Shown: one piece after another, positions 54,741 to 62,949 of the stretch
Numbering within the stretch: the first letter of the stretch is position 1
How the letters are laid out: every line of letters starts with the position of its first letter
Assembly (NCBI RefSeq): GCF_032917945.1
Contig: NZ_CP136624.1
Coordinates: 7,130,001-7,194,000 of the forward strand
DNA: 64,000 nucleotides
Reading direction: 5' to 3'
Source of the DNA: Bradyrhizobium sp. sBnM-33
GTDB lineage: Bacteria; Pseudomonadota; Alphaproteobacteria; Rhizobiales; Xanthobacteraceae
Position numbers and translations under genes: made by a program
Notes under the pieces: generated by a model
The model's database searches: none
What the model was told of the DNA's origin: nothing
The model's input: the letters and a program-made list of their open reading frames with translations, nothing else

Positions 54741-55442
54741 TCATGCACTTTCTGCAGTTACCGATTGTCCCGAATTCGGTGACAGCTCGCCGTCCAGATG
54801 AGAAGCAATTGCGGCTTGGGTAAGTCCGATGCCGCGCAGGATGAATTGACACAACTGCCGCTCCAGGTCGGCGGCGTTGCCGTAGGAAAGGCAGGGCACG
54901 GCCGGAAGCCGCGTCAGCGCCGCCATCAGCACGGTGTGGTGCGCGAACCAGAACAGGTTGAGCGGATCGCTGCCGATCCGCGTCGCGTCGCCGGCCGCTA
55001 CAGCGCGCTCGATCGATGCTGTGAATACCGGCCCGATCAGACCGGCGATCTTGTCGTAAAGCAAACGCGCGAACTCGCCGTCATCGAGATGGCTGGTCGT
55101 CATCAGCCGCAGCCGCTGCGCTTCCTCCTGATCCGAGCCGTCCGACACCTCCATGAAATGGCCAACCATGCCCTTGACCAGCTCAACCAGTGTGGCAGTT
55201 GAGGGCTCCTGGCCGAGCAAATGCGCGAAATCCGGATCGGCCTCGCACTCCTCTGCGAGGATTTCGGCATAGAGCGAGGCTTTGGACGGGAAGTGCTTGA
55301 ACAACAGCCCTTCCGAAATGGAAGCAGCCGCCGCTACGCTCTTGGTCGTGGTGCCGGCAAAGCCGTGACGGGCAAAGCACCGCTTGGCGGCGCTCAAGAT
55401 CAATTGCCGCCGCAAGTCACTGGTCATGCGCAGGGTAGACAT
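54741..55442 (-). CDS. TetR-family repressor of the efflux operon
   Basis: A 233-residue TetR/AcrR regulator from ATG 55442 (MSTLRMTSDLRRQLI), chosen over ATG 55460. The HTH at residues ~25-55 reads TTTKSVAAAASISEGLLFKHF. It overlaps closely with the adaptor start, so it is the first gene of the efflux operon and likely controls its own promoter in the 55443-55739 gap. The C-terminal ligand domain has three cysteines and no recognisable inducer signature. Confidence 0.9.
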   Translation of the reverse strand: MSTLRMTSDLRRQLILSAAKRCFARHGFAGTTTKSVAAAASISEGLLFKHFPSKASLYAEILAEECEADPDFAHLLGQEPSTATLVELVKGMVGHFMEVSDGSDQEEAQRLRLMTTSHLDDGEFARLLYDKIAGLIGPVFTASIERAVAAGDATRIGSDPLNLFWFAHHTVLMAALTRLPAVPCLSYGNAADLERQLCQFILRGIGLTQAAIASHLDGELSPNSGQSVTAESA

Positions 55443-55739
55443 GGGGGCGTGAGTAATCACTCACCTTGACGAAGTCAAGGATCTATTGCAGCGCACCCAG
55501 CGGATTCTGCCACCGGGTGACGTCAAAGACACAACCTCATCGCATTGTTTGAGCACCAGTTTTTCCCGAATCCCGTTCTCGCCCTCCCGGCTTATTCCGG
55601 ATCGGCAGCAACCCCAGCGCGCCGCGGACATGCCCGCGGAGCTTGCGCTTCCGCCTTGACGCCTCGGTGATGATATTTAAGGTAGTTGCAGGCGCGACTA
55701 ATTTGATTGTCGTTGTTTGTCTCAAGGGTCTGGCGAGCC

Positions 55740-56960
55740 ATGAATCTGGATGCGCGCGAACTGGCGGCCACATTCGACCTCGAAAAGCTCACGCCGGAGT
55801 TCTATGCCAACCCCTACCCGACCTATCGCGCGCTGCGCGAGAGCGAACCGGTCAAGCGGTTGCCGAACGGCTCGTATTTCCTGACCCGCTACGACGATCT
55901 GGTTACAGCCTACAAGAACACCAAGACCTTCTCGTCCGACAAGAAGAAGGAGTTCTCGCCGAAATATGGCGACTCCCTGCTCTACGAGCACCACACCACG
56001 AGCCTCGTTTTCAACGATCCCCCCGCCCACACCCGCGTCCGCCGCCTCATCATGGGCGCACTATCGCCGCGCGCGATCGCCGGCATGGAGCCTGATCTGG
56101 TCCGGCTGGTCGACCGCCTGCTCGACGCCATCGCCGCCAAGCGCAAGGTGGACCTGATCGACGATTTCGCAGCCGCCATTCCGATCGAAGTGATCGGCAA
56201 TCTGCTCGACGTGCCGCAGGACGAGCGCGAGCCGCTGCGCGACTGGTCGCTGGCCATTCTCGGCGCGCTGGAGCCGGTGATCGGCCCGGAGGCCTTTGCC
56301 CGCGGCAACAAGGCGGTGAAGGATTTCCTGACGTACCTCGAAGGGCTGGTGGCGCGGCGACGGGCCAAGCCCGGCAATCTCGACCGCGACGTGCTGACGC
56401 GACTCATTCAGGGCGAAGACAATGGCGAGCGGCTGACCGAAAAGGAGCTGCTGCACAACTGCATCTTCCTGCTCAATGCCGGCCACGAGACCACCACCAA
56501 CCTGATCGGCAACGGGCTGGTCGCGTTACTGAACCACGCAGGCGAGAAACGCCGGCTGATTGACAATCCCGAGCTGATCAAGACCGCGGTCGAGGAAATG
56601 CTGCGGTTCGAGAGCTCCAACCAACTCGGCAACCGCATGACTGTCGAGCCATTCGAACTCGGCGGCGTCGCGATGCCGGCGGGCACACCGGTGACGCTGT
56701 GCATCGGCGCCGCCAACCGCGACCCCGCGCAATTCGCCGATCCCGAACGTTTCGATATCGGCCGCACGCCGAACCGGCATCTGGCCTTCGGCACCGGCGC
56801 GCATCAATGCGCCGGCATGGCGTTGGCGCGGCTCGAGGGCGCCATCGCGATCTCGCGTTTCCTCGCGCGCTTTCCGGATTATACGCTCGACGGTGAACCG
56901 GTACGCGGCGGCCGCGTGCGCTTCCGTGGATTTCTGAGCGTGCCTTGCACGATCAGCTAG
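55740..56960 (+). CDS. Cytochrome P450, soluble class I type
   Basis: A 406-residue P450. I start at ATG 55740 (MNLDARELAATF). NAGHETTT (246-253) is the I-helix motif, EEMLRF includes ExxR (Glu286-Arg289), and the haem loop FGTGAHQCAGMALAR gives Cys357. There is no reductase fusion and no ferredoxin gene beside it, so it must borrow electron partners. The substrate is unknown. It is divergent from the tetR gene, with a ~300-base gap between them that holds no supported gene. Confidence 0.93.
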   Translation: MNLDARELAATFDLEKLTPEFYANPYPTYRALRESEPVKRLPNGSYFLTRYDDLVTAYKNTKTFSSDKKKEFSPKYGDSLLYEHHTTSLVFNDPPAHTRVRRLIMGALSPRAIAGMEPDLVRLVDRLLDAIAAKRKVDLIDDFAAAIPIEVIGNLLDVPQDEREPLRDWSLAILGALEPVIGPEAFARGNKAVKDFLTYLEGLVARRRAKPGNLDRDVLTRLIQGEDNGERLTEKELLHNCIFLLNAGHETTTNLIGNGLVALLNHAGEKRRLIDNPELIKTAVEEMLRFESSNQLGNRMTVEPFELGGVAMPAGTPVTLCIGAANRDPAQFADPERFDIGRTPNRHLAFGTGAHQCAGMALARLEGAIAISRFLARFPDYTLDGEPVRGGRVRFRGFLSVPCTIS

Positions 56961-57081
56961 AGCGCAGGCGATCTGCATCAGTCCTGCGTCGTAGAATCGT
57001 AATGTAAGCCATCCCCGCGACGAACGATTCCTGCGCTTGCGCGTTGGTGCTCCTGGGCGGACGAAGCGAGGGAGTGAGATC

Positions 57082-58932
57082 ATGCTTTCGAGCCGCGCTC
57101 GCATCGCAGCATTTTTCCTTGGTATCTCCGCGATAGCGGTGAGCACCGGCTCGTCCGCCCAGGATCGAAGAGGCGTTGGTCCGGCTGGCGGGGGGGCTGC
57201 GCCAGCAGCCCGACCCGCTGCCCCACCACCGGCGATGGCCCGACCGGCTGCACCGCCAGCGGCGATGGCCCGCCCGGTGGCGCCTCCTCCGGCCATGGCG
57301 CGACCCGCCGCCCCGACGTTCCGTGCAGCTCCTTCGCCGCAACGTCCAGCGATGGCCCCACAGGCGGCGCCGCCGCGTATCGCCGCGCCACCGCGCCCGG
57401 CCGCGCCGCGTGTGGTAGCGCCGCGACCTGAAATCCATCGTGCCGCGCCGCCGCAGCGACCGGCCCTGGCGAGGTCCCCGGAACCGCGCATCGCCGCACC
57501 ACCGCGGCCGGGCGCATCGCCCGTTGTCAGCGCACGCCCTTCGCGAACGGAACAGATCGAAACACGTGCGCAGCAGCGTGAGCAGCGCCTCCAGCAGCGG
57601 CAGCAAATGGTGCAGGAGCGGCAGCGTGAGACGCTGTCGCGCCAGAGCACGGAGCGGCAGGGCCGCATCGATCGCTTGCAGCAGCGCGTCCAGCAATTGC
57701 AGTCGCAAAAGCCGGAAGGTCTCCCGGCGCAACGCTCGCAGGAAAGGCTGCTGCAGACACAGCAACGGCTACTCCAGCGCGAGCAGCGCATTCAGGAACG
57801 TGACCAGGCACGCCTGCAGCGGCTGGGCCCGCAGCCTTCGGCTGAACGATCCGCCTCTGCCGCGGCCGTGCAGGCGGCGGCCCGCGGGCGATTTTCCGCG
57901 CACTTCCGCAGCAATGATGCCCTGCAAGCCCGAGCGGCGCTGACCGCCCGGGAGAACCGCTGGGCTCCCCGGCATGCCTGGAAGCGCGGCCACCGCGCCG
58001 CGTTCGTGGCCTGGCTCGGCCCGGTCTTCTGGCCTTACGCCTATTCCGACATCTTCAATTACACGTTCTGGCCCTACGCCTACGACCCCGGCTATTGGGC
58101 GTATGCCTACGACGACTTCGTCGATACGGTGTTTTGGGGTACGGACAGCCCGTATTCCGCTTACGCCAGATATCCTGAGCCCGGGGCGGCGGTCACCGAT
58201 TACCGACCGGGCAAGCGCGCAAGCGTAAGCCGGCAGGCGCTGCGGCAAGTGTGCAGAGCGCCGGACGAGGGCGTGACTGCGTGGCCGATCGCGTCGATCG
58301 TGCGCGCAGTGCAGCCGACGCCCGAGCAGCGCGCCCTGCTCGACGAACTGAAGGCCGCCGCGGCCAAGGCCGCCGACGTGTTCAAGGATACTTGCGCCGA
58401 CTCCTTTGCCATGACGCCGCCCGGTCGCCTGCGGGCGATGACGAACCGCGTGACGGCTACGCTCGATGCGGTAAGGATCGTGCGTCCGGCGCTTGAGCGG
58501 TTCTACAACTCGCTGGATGACGAGCAAAAGGCCCGCTTCAACGCGCTCGGCCCGAACGTCGGCGAGCGTTCGCAACAGCAGCCGCAGCAGGAGGCAAATA
58601 CGCAAACTGAGCGCTGCGGTGACCCGAAATCCAGCCTCACGCAGCTACCGATCGAGCGGATCGAGGCCGTGATACATCCGGCAGGCAAACAGAAGGACGC
58701 GCTCGACGTCTTGAACAAGGCGACGAACGACGCGGTCCAGAAGTTGCAGGCCGCCTGCCCCGACGACGTGCCGCTCACACCGCTCGGACGGCTGGAGGCA
58801 ATGGAGAAGCGACTCGAAGCCATGCTGGAGGCAGCCGTGCTGGTGCAGCCGGCGCTGGACGAATTCTATGCCACGCTGAGCAACGAGCAGAAGGCGCGCT
58901 TCAATACAATGCCGCAGGTCGCAAGCCAGTGA
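57082..58932 (+). CDS. Large secreted Pro/Gln-rich protein with two Spy-like (LTxxQ) domains
   Basis: A 616-residue protein from ATG 57082 (MLSSRARIAAFFLGISAIAV), whose N-terminus is a signal peptide; the upstream in-frame ATG is unlikely. Residues ~30-150 are proline/alanine-rich with a 10-residue repeat, ~150-265 are glutamine/arginine-rich and likely coiled coil, and ~310-370 are aromatic (WPYAYSDIFNYTFWPYAYDP). The C-terminal third holds two related helical domains, each with a cysteine and ending in SLDDEQKARFN and TLSNEQKARFN, the Spy/CpxP LTxxQ signature. Such proteins act as periplasmic chaperones or stress sensors; the function of this long version is unknown. Confidence 0.8.
   Translation: MLSSRARIAAFFLGISAIAVSTGSSAQDRRGVGPAGGGAAPAARPAAPPPAMARPAAPPAAMARPVAPPPAMARPAAPTFRAAPSPQRPAMAPQAAPPRIAAPPRPAAPRVVAPRPEIHRAAPPQRPALARSPEPRIAAPPRPGASPVVSARPSRTEQIETRAQQREQRLQQRQQMVQERQRETLSRQSTERQGRIDRLQQRVQQLQSQKPEGLPAQRSQERLLQTQQRLLQREQRIQERDQARLQRLGPQPSAERSASAAAVQAAARGRFSAHFRSNDALQARAALTARENRWAPRHAWKRGHRAAFVAWLGPVFWPYAYSDIFNYTFWPYAYDPGYWAYAYDDFVDTVFWGTDSPYSAYARYPEPGAAVTDYRPGKRASVSRQALRQVCRAPDEGVTAWPIASIVRAVQPTPEQRALLDELKAAAAKAADVFKDTCADSFAMTPPGRLRAMTNRVTATLDAVRIVRPALERFYNSLDDEQKARFNALGPNVGERSQQQPQQEANTQTERCGDPKSSLTQLPIERIEAVIHPAGKQKDALDVLNKATNDAVQKLQAACPDDVPLTPLGRLEAMEKRLEAMLEAAVLVQPALDEFYATLSNEQKARFNTMPQVASQ
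57220..57309 (+). repeat. Three 30-base tandem repeats coding for a Pro/Ala decapeptide
   Basis: Residues 47-76 are APPPAMARPA, APPAAMARPV and APPPAMARPA. The DNA copies are similar but not identical, so expansion is not very recent. Length may vary among strains. Confidence 0.75.
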
Positions 58933-58968
58933 CCGAACACGCCCACCATCCTTCTTGATGAGGATCGA

Positions 58969-59433
58969 ATGAGGCAATCGCCCTTTGTCACGCTGCTCGT
59001 CCGGCCAACATCCAGCCGGCGAGACGCACGTTTGCGGCACAGTCGGACGTTCTTGATAGGCGTGTTGAGCGGACTGGCGTGCATGCTTCTATCGCCTTCC
59101 GCCCTGCCCCAGGCGCCGCAAGGCGCGGAGGGCGTCTCAGGACAACAGGCCTTCAACAATGCCTGTCGGACGTGCCACATCATGAGAGAGGGCGACAATC
59201 GGCTGGGTCCCAACCTGCACAAGATTATCGGACGGAAAGCGGGATCGCTACCAGACTATGCGTTTTCCAGCGCAATGAAGGAGGCAGGATTCGTCTGGGA
59301 TGAGGAGAAGCTCGATCGCTTCATCGCGAACCCCGATGAGGTCGTGCCCGGCAACAACATGAAGCCGTATGGCGGCCTCTCATCGAGCGAGGATAGAAAA
59401 AAGATCATCGCTTTCCTTGCTCAATCACGGTAA
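58969..59433 (+). CDS. c-type cytochrome (cytochrome c2-like)
   Basis: A 154-residue protein with a signal/anchor helix around 28-45 preceded by an arginine-rich N-terminus. Haem motif CRTCH at 66-70 gives the covalent attachment, and Met131 in NNMKPYGG is the likely sixth ligand. The AFSSAMKEAGFVWDEEKL and DEVVPGNNM segments are typical of small monohaem cytochromes c. It would carry electrons in the periplasm. The N-terminal arginine stretch before the hydrophobic part makes the exact start uncertain; a later in-frame start is not obvious. It follows the Spy-like gene by 36 bases. Confidence 0.88.
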   Translation: MRQSPFVTLLVRPTSSRRDARLRHSRTFLIGVLSGLACMLLSPSALPQAPQGAEGVSGQQAFNNACRTCHIMREGDNRLGPNLHKIIGRKAGSLPDYAFSSAMKEAGFVWDEEKLDRFIANPDEVVPGNNMKPYGGLSSSEDRKKIIAFLAQSR

Positions 59434-59472
59434 CGCCGCAGCCTGGGCTTTTCGAGAACGACAAGGCCCCCG

Positions 59473-60120
59473 TCACTTGGCCCCGCGCGCCAATGCCAAG
59501 GCGTGCTCCAGCGCCTGTGTTACGATGACCGCAGAGCGCTCGTCGAGATGAACACCATCGGCCCAGCGCAGCTCGCCTCGGTTCACTTTGATAGACAGCC
59601 ATCGATTGGAATCCGGAAACGCGGCGTGAATAATTTCCCGTGTGATCGCCGCATATCGCGAGCCTTCGATCGGCCCGGAATAGGGTAGCTCGAACAGCAA
59701 CACGCGCGCACCGCGTTGTTCCACCGCCCGGATCAGCTCTCCAATCCGTTTCGCGTTAAACTGCACTGCATACGCCGGATCCTCCGCATTGAATTGCTGC
59801 AGCGCGCGATCTGCATGGACCCGGTTGTCGAAATCGCTCGGCGGCTGCCCGACCAATCTGCGCAGCTCGAGCGAAACCTGCTCATGCGTCCGCGGCGCGT
59901 GAAGCCGCTGCTCGTAGGCGGCTACCGCGGCCCTGACCGGGCGAAAGAACAATGGCTCGGCATCACCGCGTGAGTAACGTTCGACCAGCGCGGCGTCGGT
60001 CGGACGGGCGAGAACATTCGCTTCGACCAGAATCAAACTCGGAAGCTGCGGCTGGGTCGCAACGATCTCCAGCCCGGTGAGCGGTGAGCCGCCCGCGAGC
60101 GCCAGATTCTCAGCTTGGGT
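59473..60120 (-). pseudogene. SGNH-hydrolase-like gene, N-terminus lost
   Basis: The frame ending at 59473 shows WADGVHLDERSA, an SGNH D-x-x-H pattern, near its C-terminus, and GARVLLFELPYSGPIEGSR in the middle. It stays open upstream past 60036 to about 60120, giving TQAENLALAGGSPLTGLEIV, an SGNH block I (GGS), where it meets sequence encoding the start of an MBOAT protein in another frame. No complete start or signal peptide is present. SGNH and MBOAT proteins act together to acetylate polysaccharides, so this is probably the remnant of such a pair joined by a deletion. An alternative reading as an intact short ORF from 60036 (a TTG codon) is possible. Confidence 0.6.
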
Positions 60121-60190
60121 GCGCCGGAAGGTAATACGCCGCGAATACGATCGCGGCGAAGATGCCGAACTGCCAGGAAGTGAAAGTCAT
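60110..60190 (-). pseudogene. N-terminal fragment of an MBOAT acyltransferase gene
   Basis: ATG 60190 starts MTFTSWQFGIFAAIVFAAYY followed by LPAHPS and a stop at 60110, only 26 residues. That is a clear MBOAT (alginate O-acetyltransferase AlgI-like) N-terminus: full proteins exceed 450 residues. The upstream hairpin CCCCAAC-GGTA-GTTGGGG (60195-60212) overlaps its ribosome binding region. It runs straight into the SGNH-like frame, marking a deletion junction at about 60110-60126. Confidence 0.6.
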
Positions 60191-60353
60191 GCCGCCCCAA
60201 CGGTAGTTGGGGATGCTCTAGCATTTCGACCCGGGAGGCCTAGCCGAAAGCAGGCTTTAGCCTCGACGCTGAAAGCTTCAGCCCGCCTCGACGCTTGTCT
60301 ATTGACCCACGGGAGAGGTTGTGCGCCACGCAGCCACTCGGTATGTCTTTATC

Positions 60354-60873
60354 ATGGTGCCAACGCTAGAAACGCCCCGTCTTTGTATGCGGCCTCGGGC
60401 CGCAGCCGACGTCGATGCCTACGTTGCCATGGACAAGGACGTCGAAGTTCGGCGCTTCATCGCGCCCGATTTTCGGGACAATTTTGACGTCAACCGGTAT
60501 CAAGACTCCCTGCGCACGCGCTTAGCCGTTGATCCGGGGGAAAGGACTTGGATGGTGGACGCTCCGCAACCGATTCGACGACAAGTCGTTCTTGGGCATG
60601 GCCCTGCTTATCCCACTGGCGCTGGAGGGTCCCGAAATCGAAATAGGTTGGCGACTGCCAAGGAGCACGTGGGGGAACGGTTACGCCACAGAAGCTGCCC
60701 TTCGCGTAGTCCAGTACGCGAGGGACGAGGTCGGGCTGAAGGAGCTTATCGCCTGCATCAGTCCCGAGAACGAAAGGTCCGTACGAGTTGCGAATAAACT
60801 CGGTTTTCGGCCAGATGGTCGTAAACGGGCCTACGGAACGGAGTTCGATTGCTATCGGCTGCGATTGGACTAG
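60354..60873 (+). pseudogene. GNAT acetyltransferase with a frameshift
   Basis: The first part from ATG 60354 reads MVPTLETPRLCMRPRAAADV, a GNAT (RimJ/RimL-like) N-terminus, to about base 60541. From there the homologous sequence (GLGWWTLRNRFDDKSFLGMA, then WRLPRSTWGNGYATEAALRV with the acetyl-CoA loop, and NERSVRVANKLGF) continues in the +1/-1 frame to a stop at 60871-60873. The shift lies in a CCGGGGGAAAGG homopolymer tract. One base change would restore a ~172-residue enzyme, so this is either a recent pseudogene or a sequencing error. Confidence 0.75.
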
Positions 60874-60981
60874 TTAGGCGGTCGCGGTCTGCTCTTGGTC
60901 GATCCAGTCATTTCGCGGCTTCGAAGCGATTGAGCCGCTTTGAAAGCAGACCGGACATGACGGCACTTATGAACACGCGCC

Positions 60982-61368
60982 CTAATTCCCGGCGGTATTG
61001 AAGCGGGAGAGATCGCAATCCCGTTCGGCATATCTCACGCGCCGCAGGCCCTCGCGGTCTTCAACCACGGTCGGCCGGCAGCGTTCCCTCCAGGCAGCCT
61101 GGGCGGCTTCATCGGCCTTCAGTTCTTCCGTGGTCCGGGGCACGATCTTCACGGTGCCGCGGCTGCCGACGTAGAAATTGGTTTGCTGGCTGGGAAGCAG
61201 CGGCGCGCCTGAGGCAATCGCCGCGGCCTTGGCATCCGCTGCGGCCCGCGCCGCGCGCGCCGCCTGCACGGCATCCGCGGCATGGCCGTGGTCCATCGCG
61301 AACTGCGCAGACGCGGACGAGACCGAAGCGACCACAATCGAGATTGCGATGAAGACGCGCATGGACAC
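60982..61368 (-). CDS. Small secreted protein with C-terminal cysteine domain, 128 aa
   Basis: A signal peptide (MSMRVFIAISIVVASVSSASAQ) is followed by an alanine-rich segment (AADAVQAARAARAAADAKAA, probably a helix) and a C-terminal domain RERCRPTVVEDREGLRRVRY, ending AERDCDLSRF. The last ~35 residues share a pattern with the next protein: a Trp-x3-Cys, then Gly, Arg, Tyr-Ala, and Cys. Function unknown; two cysteines could pair in the periplasm. Either ATG of MSM may be the start. Confidence 0.7.
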   Translation of the reverse strand: MSMRVFIAISIVVASVSSASAQFAMDHGHAADAVQAARAARAAADAKAAAIASGAPLLPSQQTNFYVGSRGTVKIVPRTTEELKADEAAQAAWRERCRPTVVEDREGLRRVRYAERDCDLSRFNTAGN

Positions 61369-61559
61369 TGCCCCTATAAATGAATGCCGTGTGTCAGGAA
61401 TGACCTACAAGCATTGAGGCGGCGTAAAGCTGTTTGACTAACCGGATCGCAATTTGGTCGATAAAGATTTAGCGGTCTGTCGGGCGCGCTGCGCGTTGCC
61501 CGCCCTTCATCGAGCTGTAGGGCTCGGAATTCTCCTTGCTCGCGGCGAGGAGAAGCGTG

Positions 61560-61862
61560 CTACTCGCTGCGGCCGAACTCGCAGCCCTTGCGGGCGTAAA
61601 CCAGGCGGACGACGCCTTCGTTGTCGTAGGTGCGCTTCGGCTTGCAGAACGCTTCCCACTTCTCGATGCTGGCGCGCCTTGCCTTTGCGTCTTCCTGGTC
61701 CTGCGTCTCGTTGCGCACCGGATCGTCCAGATAGGACGTCGTGCACACCCTGCCATAGAACTTGCTGTAGGTGCAGCGTTCCACGACCTGCCAGGCCTGC
61801 GCCGATGTCGACAGCAGGGCCAGTGTCGCAATTGCGTAAAGGATTTTCATGTTGTCGCTCAT
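61560..61862 (-). CDS. Small secreted cysteine-containing protein, 100 aa
   Basis: A signal peptide MSDNMKILYAIATLALLSTSAQA is followed by four cysteines. The C-terminal part (WEAFCKPKRTYDNEGVVRLV, then YARKGCEFGRSE) aligns in pattern with the end of the 60982 protein, suggesting the two descend from one small-domain family. A start at the second Met (MKILYAIATL) is equally likely. Function is unknown. It is spaced about 190 bases from its relative, so separate transcription is likely. Confidence 0.7.
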   Translation of the reverse strand: MSDNMKILYAIATLALLSTSAQAWQVVERCTYSKFYGRVCTTSYLDDPVRNETQDQEDAKARRASIEKWEAFCKPKRTYDNEGVVRLVYARKGCEFGRSE

Positions 61863-62085
61863 CGCTCGTGGAGACTGTCTCCGTGCGATTAGCTAGCGCC
61901 GGAGTTTATCCAGGCGCAACGGTAACCCTTTGTTAAGCTAAATACCCGCGGAAAAGGTTAAATCGGGAACCGCGTGCTGTCTCTTCATGCGACGGCATCA
62001 GAAAAGGAGTGGGGCGGCAGTTCACATACGAGACAACATCGTCCGTCATTGAGACAGCGGAACAAGCGTTTTCGAGTGACGGCTG

Positions 62086-62949
62086 CTAGACCACCGTCCG
62101 ATGCCGCGCGATGCAGGTCTGCAGGACCTCATCCATCGGCCTTGTCCACCACTCGTTGGAGAAGATTTCGATCTCGGAATAGCCGGCAAAGCCATGCGCC
62201 TCGACCGCTGATCGCACAGATGTGATGTCGATAACGCCGTCGCCCATCATGCCGCGGTCGTTGAGGATGTCTTTTGTCGGCACCAGCCAGTCGCAGACGT
62301 GAAACGCCAGCAATCGATCCTTCCCCGCGCGCGCAATCTGCGGCATCAGTTCCGGGTCCCACCAGATGTGATAGACGTCGAGCGCAACACCGAGCGCGCC
62401 AGTGCGCTGCGGATCGAGCTGGTCGCAGATGTCCAGCGCCTGCTTCGTCGTGTTCACGCAGGCACGGTCGGCGGCGTAGGCCGGATGCAAAGGCTCGATC
62501 GCGAGCGGCATGTTGACCTCTCTCGCGTACTCCAGCATTTCCGCGATGGCGTCATGGACTTGCGTCCGCGCGGCCACAATATCTTTCGAGGCTGCGCTTC
62601 CCGGCCGCGAATATTGCGGCAGGCCGCCGACGACCAGCACGATACAGGGTGCACCCAGCGCCCTGGCTTCGTCCACCGCACGGCGGTTGTCGTCGCGCAC
62701 CTCGATGCGGTGCGCCGCATCAGCGGTGAACATGCCGCCGCGGCAATAACCGGACAGTTCAAGGCCGGCGTCGCGCACGGCCCGCGCTGCGCGCCCGAGG
62801 CCGATGGCCGCAACCTGGTCGCGCCAGGGATCGATGGCGCGGATGCCATGGCGCGCACAGGCGTCGATGATGGCAACGAGGTCGCCCTGCTTCCGGACGG
62901 TAGCCGTGTTCAGCGACAGCCAGCGATGATCGCTCGAGAAATCGCGCAT
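62086..62949 (-). CDS. Sugar phosphate isomerase/epimerase family (TIM barrel)
   Basis: A 287-residue xylose-isomerase-like TIM barrel protein. IDPWRDQVAAIGLGRAARAV, LALEPLHPAYAADRACVNTT (metal Glu and His), GVALDVYHIWWDPELMPQIA and GYSEIEIFSNEWW each carry conserved metal-ligand residues of the family. It would isomerise a sugar or inositol-type metabolite. Its start overlaps the stop of the upstream DUF993 gene by one base, so the two act together; DUF993 and such isomerases often lie in uncharacterised sugar-acid pathways. Confidence 0.85.
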   Translation of the reverse strand: MRDFSSDHRWLSLNTATVRKQGDLVAIIDACARHGIRAIDPWRDQVAAIGLGRAARAVRDAGLELSGYCRGGMFTADAAHRIEVRDDNRRAVDEARALGAPCIVLVVGGLPQYSRPGSAASKDIVAARTQVHDAIAEMLEYAREVNMPLAIEPLHPAYAADRACVNTTKQALDICDQLDPQRTGALGVALDVYHIWWDPELMPQIARAGKDRLLAFHVCDWLVPTKDILNDRGMMGDGVIDITSVRSAVEAHGFAGYSEIEIFSNEWWTRPMDEVLQTCIARHRTVV

